DNA from: RHKX01 sp963823275
GTDB taxonomy: Bacteria > Actinomycetota > Thermoleophilia > Solirubrobacterales > 70-9
Reading direction: 5' to 3'
Assembly: GCA_963823275.1 (NCBI GenBank)
Contig: CAWGKW010000002.1
Location: forward strand, 124,001-188,000
DNA length: 64,000 nt
Part shown: one piece after another, positions 1 to 8,722 of the stretch
How positions within the stretch are numbered: position 1 is the first letter of the stretch
How the letters are laid out: the number at the start of each line of letters is the position of its first letter
The notes under the pieces: model-generated
Seen by the model: the letters and a program-made list of their open reading frames with translations, nothing else
Databases searched by the model: none
Told to the model about the DNA's origin: nothing
Program-made: the position numbers and the translations under genes

Positions 1-45
1 GCTGGGCCGCTAGCGCCGGGCAGGTCGTTCAGCAGCCATCCCGCC

Positions 46-1509
46 TCAGAGGTTGATCGCGATGTACTTCGTCTCGAGGTACTCGAGGATCCCCTCGGTG
101 CCGCCCTCGCGACCGTTGCCTGAGGCCTTGACGCCTCCGAAGGGTGCGCCGGCGTTGGAGACGAGGCCCTGGTTGAGGCCGATCATCCCGGTCTCCAGTG
201 CCTCGCAGACATGCAGGGCCCGCTGCACGTCCCTTGTGAAGACGTAGGCGACGAGGCCGTACTCGGTGTCGTTGGCGGCTGCGATCGCCTGCTCATCCGT
301 CTCGAACGTCGCGATCGGGGCCACCGGGCCGAAGATCTCCTCGGTGAGCATGCGGGCGTCGGCGGGGATCTCGGTCAACACCGTCGGCTCGTAGAAGGAG
401 CCGGTGCCCTCGAGTGGCTTACCGCCGACGAGTACCTTGGCCCCCTTGTCGACCGCATCGTCGACCAGACCGGCCACCGTGGAGCGCTGGTCGTCATCGA
501 TCAGCGGGCCGACATCGGTCTCCTCCTCGGTTCCGCGGCCGACCTTGAGCGCGCGCATCCGGGCCGCCAGCTTCTCGGCGAACTCGCCGGCGATCGACTC
601 GTGGACGTGGAAGCGGTTGGCCGAGGTGCATGCCTCGCCGACGTTGCGCATCTTCGCGATCATCGCCCCCTCGACTGCGGCGTCGAGGTCCGCGTCGGCG
701 AAGACGAGGAACGGCGCGTTTCCACCGAGTTCCATCGAGACCTTGAGGACGTTCTCTGCGGCCTGCTCGATCAGCATCTTCCCGACCTCCGTCGAGCCGG
801 TGAAGCTGAGCTTCCGCAGGCGCGGGTCGGAGATGATCGGCTTCGAGACCGCGCTCGAGGAGGTGCTCGTGATCACGTTGAGGACGCCGTCCGGCACCCC
901 GCATTCCTGCAGCAGCGAAGCGAGCGCAAGCATCGACAGCGGCGTGTTCTGGGCCGGCTTGATCACCATCGTGCAGCCGGCGGCGATCGCGGGCCCGATC
1001 TTCCGGGTGCCCATCGCGGTCGGGAAGTTCCAGGGGGTGATGAAGTAACACGGGCCGACGGGCTGGCGCATGACCAAGACCCGGCTGGCGCCGTTGCCGG
1101 CCACCTTGAAGTCGCCCACGGTGCGTAACGCCTCGCCCGCGTTCCAGCGAAAGAACTCGGCGGCGTAGGCGATCTCACCCTTCGATTCGGCCACCGACTT
1201 GCCCATCTCGAGAGTCATCAGCAGCGCCAGCTCCTCGCTGCGCTCGCCCATCAGCTCGAATGCGGACTGGAGGATCTCCGAGCGCGTGTTCGGCGGCGTC
1301 GCCGCCCACTCGGCCTGCGCCCCGGCCGCCGCGTCCATGGCCGCGGCGGCGTCCTCGGCCGTGGCATCGGCGATCTCGCAGAGCCTCTCGCCGGTCGATG
1401 GGTCGTCGACCTCGAACTCACCGCCGTCGCTCGCGTCGCGCCACTCACCGCCGATCAGCAGCCGCTTCTCGACCCCGTCGACCACCGATTGCTCCGTCGC
1501 GCCGCTCAT
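46..1509 (-). CDS. gabD: NAD(P)-dependent succinate-semialdehyde dehydrogenase family
   Basis: This 487-residue aldehyde dehydrogenase oxidises a semialdehyde, probably succinate semialdehyde, to the acid in the cytoplasm. The full family length is present: substrate/NAD motif around PWNFPTAM, the cofactor-loop motif FTGSTEVGK, the catalytic Glu in ELGGNAP and the nucleophilic Cys in GEACTSANRF. The EACTSANR context resembles GabD-type enzymes more than betaine or retinal dehydrogenases, but substrate cannot be settled from sequence. It starts with ATG and no frameshift is seen. The lipocalin-like gene lies just upstream on the same strand with a 43-bp gap, so the two may be co-transcribed. 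Confidence 0.88.
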   Translation of the reverse strand: MSGATEQSVVDGVEKRLLIGGEWRDASDGGEFEVDDPSTGERLCEIADATAEDAAAAMDAAAGAQAEWAATPPNTRSEILQSAFELMGERSEELALLMTLEMGKSVAESKGEIAYAAEFFRWNAGEALRTVGDFKVAGNGASRVLVMRQPVGPCYFITPWNFPTAMGTRKIGPAIAAGCTMVIKPAQNTPLSMLALASLLQECGVPDGVLNVITSTSSSAVSKPIISDPRLRKLSFTGSTEVGKMLIEQAAENVLKVSMELGGNAPFLVFADADLDAAVEGAMIAKMRNVGEACTSANRFHVHESIAGEFAEKLAARMRALKVGRGTEEETDVGPLIDDDQRSTVAGLVDDAVDKGAKVLVGGKPLEGTGSFYEPTVLTEIPADARMLTEEIFGPVAPIATFETDEQAIAAANDTEYGLVAYVFTRDVQRALHVCEALETGMIGLNQGLVSNAGAPFGGVKASGNGREGGTEGILEYLETKYIAINL

Positions 1510-1552
1510 TGAAACCTCTCCGTTCGCAGTCGTGTTCTAACCGGGCGACACA

Positions 1553-2545
1553 TTAGCCGTCGGGGAACGGCTGGATCGGGATCCCGTGGTCGGTACGCCG
1601 GGTGCCCAACTCGTAGGTGGCGGCCTCAACGACCTGGATCCTCTCCGGCGCCCGGCCCGGGCGCTCGAGCGTCAGGTCGAGGTCGGCGATCGAGCAGTTC
1701 AACGCGTGATGATCGGGACCGACCGGGTCGGCGTAGACCCAGCCGACGAAACGCTCGGCGGGGGCGGAGACCCTCCCGCGGGCGAGGAAGCCGTCCCCGG
1801 GGGCGGTGAACGCGCATTCCGTGGGCTCGGCCGCGAGCTCCGTCCGCAGAACCTTGCTGAATCCGCCCACTCTCAGTTTCTCCCCGCGATGGAGGATCTG
1901 GCCGTTGAGCACCCAGGGAGTCACCAGAGGCCCGAGGCGGACGCGGCCCGCCGCCATGTCGACGTAGCCGCGGGAGCCATCGTCGTCGACCGTCGCGCCA
2001 TGGATCCAGACCCAGCTCTCAGCGTGCTCGGCGCCCCAGTTGTGCCCGACCATCCCGGGCCACTGATCGATGGTGATGCGCTCACCGTCGATCTCGAGGA
2101 TGCCGTCGAAGGTTGCGCTCGGGTGAGGGCTGAGCAGCTTCGTACGGGGGAGCCGGGCGTTGTACATCCAATCGGCAGGGAAGTGGCGCAGCGCCTCAGC
2201 GTGATCGTTGAACCGGAGGCTCCAACTCGCCTCGCAGCCGCCGCCTTCGACGACCCCCTGCATCCGTCCGGGGCCGATCTCCGAATCGGCGACGCGGACA
2301 TACGAATCGCGGGGGATGCCGACCTGGTCGGCGTCGACCTGACGCTTGGCGGCCAGCGGCTTCTCGCGCCCGACGTCGAAGTAGGTCATCCAGACCGCAC
2401 CCTTGAGCGCCTCGTTGGGCCGCTTGTGAACGGTATGGCGAATCCAGACCGACCGACCGCCCTCGGGAGCTGCTGCCTTCAGATAGAAGCTCTCGTAGTG
2501 GCCGTCCGTGGCTGGGATCGAGGGGAAGCGGGCCTCTGTGCGCAC
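1553..2545 (-). CDS. Lipocalin-like / tocopherol cyclase-like protein
   Basis: A 330-residue protein of unknown reaction. It lacks a signal peptide and membrane segments. Motifs such as WPGMVGHNWGAEHAE and WVWIHGA resemble the beta-barrel hydroxylase/cyclase proteins related to AttH, carotenoid hydratase CrtC and tocopherol cyclase, which bind hydrophobic ligands; this assignment is by pattern only. It is divergent from the transglycosylase gene at 2619 with 73 bp between starts, a likely bidirectional promoter region. It precedes the semialdehyde dehydrogenase on the same strand. A specific substrate is not assigned. Confidence 0.6.
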   Translation of the reverse strand: MRTEARFPSIPATDGHYESFYLKAAAPEGGRSVWIRHTVHKRPNEALKGAVWMTYFDVGREKPLAAKRQVDADQVGIPRDSYVRVADSEIGPGRMQGVVEGGGCEASWSLRFNDHAEALRHFPADWMYNARLPRTKLLSPHPSATFDGILEIDGERITIDQWPGMVGHNWGAEHAESWVWIHGATVDDDGSRGYVDMAAGRVRLGPLVTPWVLNGQILHRGEKLRVGGFSKVLRTELAAEPTECAFTAPGDGFLARGRVSAPAERFVGWVYADPVGPDHHALNCSIADLDLTLERPGRAPERIQVVEAATYELGTRRTDHGIPIQPFPDG

Positions 2546-2618
2546 TGCCTGGGAGCGTATTGCTCCGGGCAGCTCGTTGTGTGACGGTGCCGGACAGGGA
2601 GGCTGTCAAGCTGAAGGC

Positions 2619-4175
2619 ATGTCGCGGCGTGAACTCGATCCGCAAACGGAACGAATCCGCGGACCGGGGCCCGCGACGGTCGCCGGTGTCGTGATCTCGG
2701 CGATTGCGTTGATCGTGGGCGTCCTGTTGCTCACGGGCGTAATCGGCGGGAGCGGGTTCGACCCCCTCCGGATCTCCGAGGTCGCCCGCGACGGCGGCTC
2801 CGACGACCCCTTCAGCTACAAAGACGACCGGGCCGCGGATTTCGAGCGACGGGCGGAGCTCGGCTACTCCCACGTCCTCTACGAGAAGAGCCCGGGAGGG
2901 ATCGTCGCGAGCGCCCGGCGGACCGCCCGCTGGCGCGACGAGATCGAGACGGCCGCCGCCGCCCACGGCGCCGATCCCGACCTGATGGAGGCCATGGTGC
3001 TGCTCGAGAGCGCCGGCCGGCCCGAGGTGATCGCCGGCGATGACCCCGTGGCTGCCAGCGGCCTCGCTCAGATCGTCGCCGAGACCGGTCCCGACCTGCT
3101 CGGCATGAGGGTTGACCTGCGCCGCAGCCGTGCCCTGACGAAACGGATCCACGAGATCGAGGCGGAGATCGCGAGGGCCACGAGAGATGCCGCCGCCGGC
3201 AACCCCAAGCAGCGTTCGCGGGCCCTCCTGCAACTGCGCAGGCTGCCGAGGCGGGAGGCGGCTCTGCACGCCGAGCGGGCGAGGGTCGACGAGCGCTTCG
3301 ACCCGGTCAAGGCCCTCGACGGGATGGGCACGTACCTCGAGATCGCCGAGGCGCGGTTCGGCCGGACCGATCTGGCGACCGTCAGCTACCACATGGGAAT
3401 CGGCAATCTCGAGAACGCGATGGCGGGCTACGAGGAGACGACCCCGACCGACGACCTCACCTACACGCGGTTGTTCTTCGACTCCTCGCCGCTGCGGAAC
3501 GCCGCCGCGTGGGACCTCCTCGCATCGCTCGGCGACGACAGCTCCACCTATCTCTGGCGCGTCCTCGCCGCCGAGCGGATCATGAGTCTCCATCGCTCCG
3601 AGGGGCCCGAGCTGAAGCGGCTGGCGGAGCTCCACGGGGCGAAGGCGACCCAGGAGGAGGTCTTCCACCCCGAGGACGAGACCCGGGTCTTCGCCGATCC
3701 CGCCGACATCGAGAGGGCGCTCGACGACGAGGAGCTGTTGCCGATTCCCGAGGGCGCCGAGTTCGGCTACGCGATCGACAGGGGGATGGGAGAGCTCGCC
3801 CCCAGGCTCGGGGTCGACCGGTCGCTGTACCGGGCCCTGCGCCCCGAGGCCCTCGCGACCCTGATCTACATGGCCTCACGGGTCCGCGAGATCAATGACG
3901 GCAAGGGACAGCTCACCGTGAGCAGCGCCGACCGCGACCAGCGGTACCAGGACGAGCTGGTCGGGATCAACGGCGAGGCCACGAGCGCCTACTCCCTCCA
4001 CACGACCGGCTACTCCTTCGACGTCCTCCGCGACTACTCCAGCGACCGCCAGGCCGAGGCCTTCCAGTTCATTCTCGACCGCCTCCGCTCCCTCAACGTC
4101 ATCGACTATGCCGTCGAGCCGGAGGCGATTCACATCACGGTGAGCAACGAGGCCGCCCCGCTGTTGGACCTGTGA
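2619..4175 (+). CDS. Membrane-anchored lytic transglycosylase fused to DUF5715/M15-like peptidase domain
   Basis: A 518-residue cell-wall hydrolase candidate. One N-terminal membrane helix (residues about 17-40) anchors it. An SLT-type segment follows with ADPDLMEAMVLLESAG (the Glu would be catalytic), SGLAQI, and later YHMGIGNLENAM, the usual order in SLT domains. The last ~100 residues contain SAYSLHTTGYSFDV and EAIHITVS, resembling the metal-ligand His/Asp/His pattern of DUF5715 and VanY/M15 peptidases. I place the start at the ATG at 2619 because the membrane helix follows directly; an upstream in-frame extension to 2508 would overlap the divergent gene. Confidence 0.75.
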   Translation: MSRRELDPQTERIRGPGPATVAGVVISAIALIVGVLLLTGVIGGSGFDPLRISEVARDGGSDDPFSYKDDRAADFERRAELGYSHVLYEKSPGGIVASARRTARWRDEIETAAAAHGADPDLMEAMVLLESAGRPEVIAGDDPVAASGLAQIVAETGPDLLGMRVDLRRSRALTKRIHEIEAEIARATRDAAAGNPKQRSRALLQLRRLPRREAALHAERARVDERFDPVKALDGMGTYLEIAEARFGRTDLATVSYHMGIGNLENAMAGYEETTPTDDLTYTRLFFDSSPLRNAAAWDLLASLGDDSSTYLWRVLAAERIMSLHRSEGPELKRLAELHGAKATQEEVFHPEDETRVFADPADIERALDDEELLPIPEGAEFGYAIDRGMGELAPRLGVDRSLYRALRPEALATLIYMASRVREINDGKGQLTVSSADRDQRYQDELVGINGEATSAYSLHTTGYSFDVLRDYSSDRQAEAFQFILDRLRSLNVIDYAVEPEAIHITVSNEAAPLLDL

Positions 4176-4178
4176 ACT

Positions 4179-5258
4179 TCAGGTGTGCTTGACGGTCAGC
4201 ACGTCGCCGTCCGCCATCACGTAGTCGCGCCCCTCGATCCTCAGCAGGCCCCTGTCGCGGGCGCCCGAGTAGCCGCCGCACTCGATCAGGTCCTTCCAGG
4301 AGATCACCTCGGCCTTGACGAAGCCGTCCTGGATGTCGGTGTGGATCTTGCCCGCGGCGTGCCAGGCGGTCTGCCCGCGGCGCAGGCTCCAGGCTCGCGC
4401 CTCGACGGCAGGGCCGGCGGTGAAGAAGCTGATCAGATCGAGCAGGGAGTAGGCGGCGCCGACCATGCGGCCGAGGCCGGACTCGGCGACGCCGAGCTCG
4501 GCGCGCATCACCTCGGCCTCCTCGTCGTCGAGCTCGACCAGCTCGGCCTCGATCTTGGCGCTCAGCGCGATCGCCTGATCGCCGCTCCTGCGCGCGTGCT
4601 CGACCAGATCGGCGGGAGGCTGATCCTCGCCCTCGTCGACGTTGGCGACGTAGAGGACGGGCTTGGAGGTGAGTGCCTGCAGCTGCTGCGGCCCGGCCGG
4701 ACCGACCGCGTCGGGCACGGGGACCGAGCGCACCGGCTCGCCGCGCTCGAGGGCGGCCACGACGTCGATCAGCCAGTCCCGTTCGGCGATCGCGTCCTTG
4801 TCGAGCGTCTTGGCCTGCTTGCCGACCCGGTCGAGCCGCCGGGTCGCCGTCTCGAGGTCGGCGAGCATCAACTCCGCCTCGACCATCTCGGCGTCGGCGA
4901 CCGGGTCGACCTTGCCGTCGGGATGGGGGACCCCCGAATCGGAGTGGGCGCGGACCACGTGGCAGATCGCGTCGGTCTCGCGAATCGAGGCGAGGAACCG
5001 GTTGCCGAGGCCCTCGCCGGCGCTGGCGCCACGGACGAGTCCGGCGATGTCGTGGACCTCGAGCGACTCGTGGACGATCGGGGTCGCCTCGACGGTGGCC
5101 GCGACCTCGTCGAGGCGCTCGTCGGGAACGGGAGCGATCGCCACGTTCGGCTCGATCGTCGTGAACGGGTATCCGGCCGCCTCGGCACCGGCCTGCGTGA
5201 GGGCGTTGAAGAGGGTCGACTTGCCCGCGTTGGGCATGCCGACGATGCCGACCTTCAT
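4179..5258 (-). CDS. ychF: Redox-regulated ATPase YchF (OLA1 family)
   Basis: A 359-residue cytosolic P-loop protein of the Obg-like family that binds ribosomes and hydrolyses ATP in preference to GTP. The G1 loop GMPNAGKS is at residues 7-14, a DIAGLV switch follows, and ANVDEGED occupies the position of the altered G4 motif. The C-terminal TGS-type domain carries the family-typical stretches FFTAGP and HTDIQDGF. The length is normal. It overlaps the upstream PAP2 gene by 4 bp (ATGA), indicating translational coupling. Confidence 0.95.
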   Translation of the reverse strand: MKVGIVGMPNAGKSTLFNALTQAGAEAAGYPFTTIEPNVAIAPVPDERLDEVAATVEATPIVHESLEVHDIAGLVRGASAGEGLGNRFLASIRETDAICHVVRAHSDSGVPHPDGKVDPVADAEMVEAELMLADLETATRRLDRVGKQAKTLDKDAIAERDWLIDVVAALERGEPVRSVPVPDAVGPAGPQQLQALTSKPVLYVANVDEGEDQPPADLVEHARRSGDQAIALSAKIEAELVELDDEEAEVMRAELGVAESGLGRMVGAAYSLLDLISFFTAGPAVEARAWSLRRGQTAWHAAGKIHTDIQDGFVKAEVISWKDLIECGGYSGARDRGLLRIEGRDYVMADGDVLTVKHT

Positions 5259-5794
5259 GCGTTCACCCCTGGCGGCAATGGGTAGAGCCGTCCGATCCCG
5301 TGGCCGATGGCGGCGCCGGCGAGAACGTCGCTTGGGTAGTGCATTCCGAGATAGGGGCGACCGAGGCAGATCAGGGCCGCAAACGCGTAGAGCGGGGAGC
5401 GCGCTCGCGGGGAGATCCTGCCGAGGACGGTCGCGGCGGCCATCGCGGACGTGGAGTGTGCGGAGGGGAAGGAGAGCCTGTTCGGGGCCGGCCCGAGCGG
5501 TGGGTAGCCCTCGATCACCGGGCGGGCACGCCCGACGGCCACCTTGACCAGGTAGTTCAGGCCGACTGCGACGGGCGCGACGGTCGCCGCGACGAGGAAC
5601 CGGTTGCGCCGAGCGGGGAAGAGCGCAGCGCCGCCCAGCCCGAGCGCCGCCCAGCCGGAGCCGTACTCGCCGAAGGTGCCGAGGCCCTGAGCCAACCGCT
5701 CAACCGGCTTCCAGTGTCCGCGGGTGCGGAGCCGGATCAGCAGCGCCCGGTCGAGGCGACCGAGGAGTCTCTGCGGGGGTTCGAGCACGGACAC
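5255..5794 (-). CDS. PAP2-family phosphatase (membrane)
   Basis: A 179-residue integral membrane phosphatase, probably acting on undecaprenyl pyrophosphate or another lipid phosphate. All three phosphatase motifs are visible: KVAVGRARP, PSAHST and GRPYLGMHYPSD, with the catalytic His residues in the second and third. Several hydrophobic helices surround them. It is the first gene of a two-gene unit with ychF, overlapping by 4 bp. The substrate is not deducible. Confidence 0.87.
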   Translation of the reverse strand: MSVLEPPQRLLGRLDRALLIRLRTRGHWKPVERLAQGLGTFGEYGSGWAALGLGGAALFPARRNRFLVAATVAPVAVGLNYLVKVAVGRARPVIEGYPPLGPAPNRLSFPSAHSTSAMAAATVLGRISPRARSPLYAFAALICLGRPYLGMHYPSDVLAGAAIGHGIGRLYPLPPGVNA

Positions 5795-5855
5795 GGCCGA
5801 GCAGCATAGGCGCGATCCGCTCTCGACCGTCCGGCGCGGCGGGTGGAATGGGGCC

Positions 5856-6971
5856 GTGAGCGCATCGGCGAGGGCGACTGATCACGACAACGACCGGCAG
5901 GCGCGGATCGACGATTGCCGCCGCCGGTTCCGCGAGTCGGGCCTGCCGCTTCTCGATGAGGACTTTTCGGCCTCGACCAACGTCTTCAACCGGGCGGCTC
6001 CGCTGCTGGCGGTCGTGTTCCTCGGCGAGATGCTCGGCGCCGTGCAGCTCGAATGGTCCCTGCTCGCGAACCTGGCCGCGATCGCGGGCGGCCTCGCGAT
6101 TCTGCTCGCCGCCGGGATGGTCGTCAACCACCTCCGGGGACGCCCGCTCCGCTCCCTGCCGGAGGACGTCGGCAGGATCGAGCTCGCGGCCTTCGTCCTC
6201 GTCCCGGCTCTACTACCGTTGGTGTTCGGCGGTCAGACCCGCAGCGCCTGGGTCACGGCGGTCGCGAACCTGGCGCTGCTCCTGCTCGTCTACGCGATCC
6301 TGGGCTACGGGCTGATCTCGATCGTTCGCTGGGTCGGCAGGCGGCTCTGGCATCAGCTGCTGGCCTCGTTCATGTTGCTGGCCCGGGCGGTGCCGCTGCT
6401 GATGATCTTCGCCCTGCTGGCGTTCATGAGCACCGAGATGTGGCAGGTCTTCTCGATCATCCCCGACGGCAACCTGCTCGCGATCGCCCTTCTCTTCGTC
6501 GGCCTCGGCACGGCGTTTCTGCTCGCCCGCCTGCCGCGCGAGGTGCGAGCGATCGAGGTCGAGGTCGGCTCCGACGACACGCCGCTGAGGACGAAGCAAC
6601 GTCGCAACGTCGCCCTCGTCCTGTTCACCAGCCAGGCCGTTCAGGTCCTGACCGTCAGCCTGCTCGTCGCCGCCTTCTTCGTCGTCTTCGGTCTGCTGGC
6701 GATTCCGGAGAGCGTGCGCGACCTCTGGCTGCCGCTCGACTTCGAGCAGGACTCCCTGTTCGACTTCACCCTCCTCGGTGAGACCTTCCAGATGACGGTC
6801 GAGCTGCTCAAGGTGGCCGCCGGCCTGGCCGCCTTCACCGGGCTCTACTTCGCGATTGCGATGCTGACGGACTCGACGTATCGGGACGAGTTTCTCGATG
6901 AGGTGACGGCCGAGCTGCGCTCGGTGTTCGTGGTCCGCGAGGAGTACCTGCGGCTGCGAGCCGAGGGCTGA
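5856..6971 (+). CDS. Polytopic membrane protein of unknown function
   Basis: About 371 residues with a hydrophilic N-terminus and roughly seven to nine hydrophobic segments (for example residues 40-85 and 110-175), ending in a short charged tail. I do not recognise the family. The GTG at 5856 is chosen because the sequence upstream lacks protein character and the divergent PAP2 gene starts at 5794. It stands alone: PAP2 is divergent and the DUF559 gene is convergent. Function unassigned. Confidence 0.72.
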   Translation: MSASARATDHDNDRQARIDDCRRRFRESGLPLLDEDFSASTNVFNRAAPLLAVVFLGEMLGAVQLEWSLLANLAAIAGGLAILLAAGMVVNHLRGRPLRSLPEDVGRIELAAFVLVPALLPLVFGGQTRSAWVTAVANLALLLLVYAILGYGLISIVRWVGRRLWHQLLASFMLLARAVPLLMIFALLAFMSTEMWQVFSIIPDGNLLAIALLFVGLGTAFLLARLPREVRAIEVEVGSDDTPLRTKQRRNVALVLFTSQAVQVLTVSLLVAAFFVVFGLLAIPESVRDLWLPLDFEQDSLFDFTLLGETFQMTVELLKVAAGLAAFTGLYFAIAMLTDSTYRDEFLDEVTAELRSVFVVREEYLRLRAEG

Positions 6972-7021
6972 GCGGAGGGTGCCCACGACGTGTTGGCCGT
7001 CGCAGGGGCTCTGGGAGCGGC

Positions 7022-7938
7022 TCAGCGACGGACGATCCGCTCCTCCAGGATCTCCAGGACCTCCGCTGCGACCGCTCGCTCCCGACTCATCGCCCGGTGG
7101 GAGTAACGACGCACCAGATAACCCGCCCTCGCCAGGACGATGTCGCGTTCGTTGTCTCTGTCGCGCTGTCTCGGCTCGAGGTGCCGGCCGCCGTCGGCCT
7201 CGACGACGAAGCGCGCATCCGGCCAGAGGAAGTCGACCTCGTAGCCGAGCAGCGGGACGTTGACGGCCGGCAGCGGCAGGCCGTGCTCCCGGCAGACCCG
7301 CAGCAGCAGCTCCTCGAGCCAGGAGCGCGTCTCGGCGAGTGGCAAGGGGTGCTCGGCAAGGAGCCGGCCGATCATCCGGGCACCCTTTCGGCGGGGGATG
7401 CGGCGAGTAGCTCGGCCAGGCGGTGGCGGTCGAGCAGATCCTGCCGCTCGGCCTGCTCGAATGCTCCGCGCACCTGCGTTGGGGAACGGGAAGTCGCCAG
7501 GTCCCAGATCGTGCGGGTTGGAGTCGTGGTCGGGATCCGGATGCGGGTGGTCGTATCTCGGACATCGAGGTTGCGGCTCGTGTGCCCGATGATCCCGGCT
7601 GGACTTCGCATCTTCCGACCCGGAGTTGAAACGTGCAGGGCGAACCGCTCGCGGCGAGGGACGATCCCGCTCAGCTGCCCGGCCGGTCCGTGGCTGAGGT
7701 AAGAGCCCGGTCCGCATGCCAGCACGGCCGCGAGCCAGCGCCCCTCCTGGCTGATCAGGGTGTGGCCGACCGCATAGACACCCCGGTGGATGCGATGGAG
7801 CCGGCCGGACGCCAGCCATCGTTTGATCCCGGCTGTGCTCAAGCCGGCCTCGAGAAGCTGAGCGCGGCTGACGATCCCGTGCTGGCGACGGGCGATTCCG
7901 GCGACGACCAGCGGCAGTGGTTCGGATTCGGTCCGCAT
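7022..7938 (-). CDS. AbiEi-type HTH plus DUF559 (Vsr-like) nuclease domain protein, frameshifted
   Basis: The N-terminal half (7938 to about 7390) resembles the AbiEi antitoxin family: QHGIVSRAQLLEAGLS, then RLHRIHRGVYAVGH. The C-terminal half (about 7400 to 7022) is a DUF559 domain related to very-short-patch-repair endonucleases: GYEVDFLWPDARFVVEADG and ARAGYLVRRYSH, with D/E residues in a PD-(D/E)XK-like arrangement. The halves lie in different frames, meeting near the five-G run at about 7393; in intact actinobacterial homologues they form one protein. I start at the ATG at 7938; a GTG 21 bp upstream is an alternative. No toxin partner gene is adjacent. Orphan AbiEi-DUF559 proteins are common, with unclear function. 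Confidence 0.7.
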
Positions 7939-8016
7939 ACAGGACCAAATCCCCGCCACTGTTACCGCGCCCCCGGCACGGATCCCCTCACGGCCCCAGG
8001 CTCAGGGTGGCCGGCT

Positions 8017-8229
8017 CTAGAAGCCGACCTTGGTGCCGTCGCCGGCGGTCCTGATGAAGACGATCTTGCCGACGTAGAGGTCGACGGTGTCGTCCTCGGT
8101 GGTGAGGCTGTGCCAGCCGCCCTTGTCGAGCGCCTTGTGCAATGAGGTGAGCTCGTCCTCGGGGACGCGAACCGCGACCACCTGGCCGCCGTCGAAGCCG
8201 ATCTCGATCCTTCTCAGTGTGGTTGGCAT
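8017..8229 (-). CDS. Small conserved hypothetical protein (70 aa)
   Basis: A 70-residue soluble protein with a regular alternating pattern (RRIEIGFDGGQVVAVRVP, DLYVGKIVFIR) suggesting a small beta-sheet fold. No catalytic motif is recognised. It lies 21 bp downstream of the epimerase gene on the same strand and is probably co-transcribed with it and ftsH. The intact frame and typical codon use support a real gene. Confidence 0.65.
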   Translation of the reverse strand: MPTTLRRIEIGFDGGQVVAVRVPEDELTSLHKALDKGGWHSLTTEDDTVDLYVGKIVFIRTAGDGTKVGF

Positions 8230-8250
8230 GTCAGTGCTCCTCAGGGCGAA

Positions 8251-8671
8251 TCAGTGATCGGGATGGGGCTGAACGATCTCGGTCAGTACCCCGCCGGTCG
8301 AGCGGGGGTGCAGGAAGGCGACCCGGCTTTGCCGGATGCCGGTGCGAGGGGTCGAATCGATCAGCTCGATCCCGCGCTTCGGCGAGCTCGGCCAGCGTCG
8401 CCTCGATGTCGGTGACCGCGTAGGCGACGTGATGGAGACCGGGCCCCTTGCGGGCGAGGAACTTACCCACCGGCGTGTCCTCGCCAAGCGGTCTGAGCAG
8501 CTCGATATGGCCCTCGCCCACATCGAGCAACACGGCCTCGACGCCCTGTTCGTCGACCTCTTCGCGATGGACGAGCGGCATCCCGAGGGCGCCCTGGTAG
8601 AGCTGGATGGCGGCGTCGAGGTCGTCGACCGCGACGCCCACGTGATCGATCCGGTCGAGCATCGCGGGCAT
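8251..8671 (-). CDS. mce: Methylmalonyl-CoA epimerase (VOC fold), frameshifted
   Basis: A glyoxalase/VOC-fold enzyme predicted to interconvert the two epimers of methylmalonyl-CoA in propionate metabolism. The N-terminal repeat begins DRIDHVGVAVDDLDAAI and continues through GHIELLRP and GLHHVAYAV, with metal-ligand His and Glu residues in expected places. The C-terminus (RGIELIDSTPRTG, VAFLHPRSTGGVLTEIVQP) is in a second frame, so a one-base shift lies near 8385. The combined length of about 140 residues is normal. The HPRSTGG motif is characteristic of the family. It sits immediately downstream of ftsH. Confidence 0.85.
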
Positions 8672-8722
8672 TGTATTTGACGTCGAGCGGGCACCGATCC
8701 CGGGGCTCGCCCGGGCCAGAGG

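Noticed and set aside
7022..7938. Toxin-antitoxin operon
   Set aside because: Only the AbiEi-like domain is present, fused to DUF559; there is no AbiEii-type toxin gene on either side.
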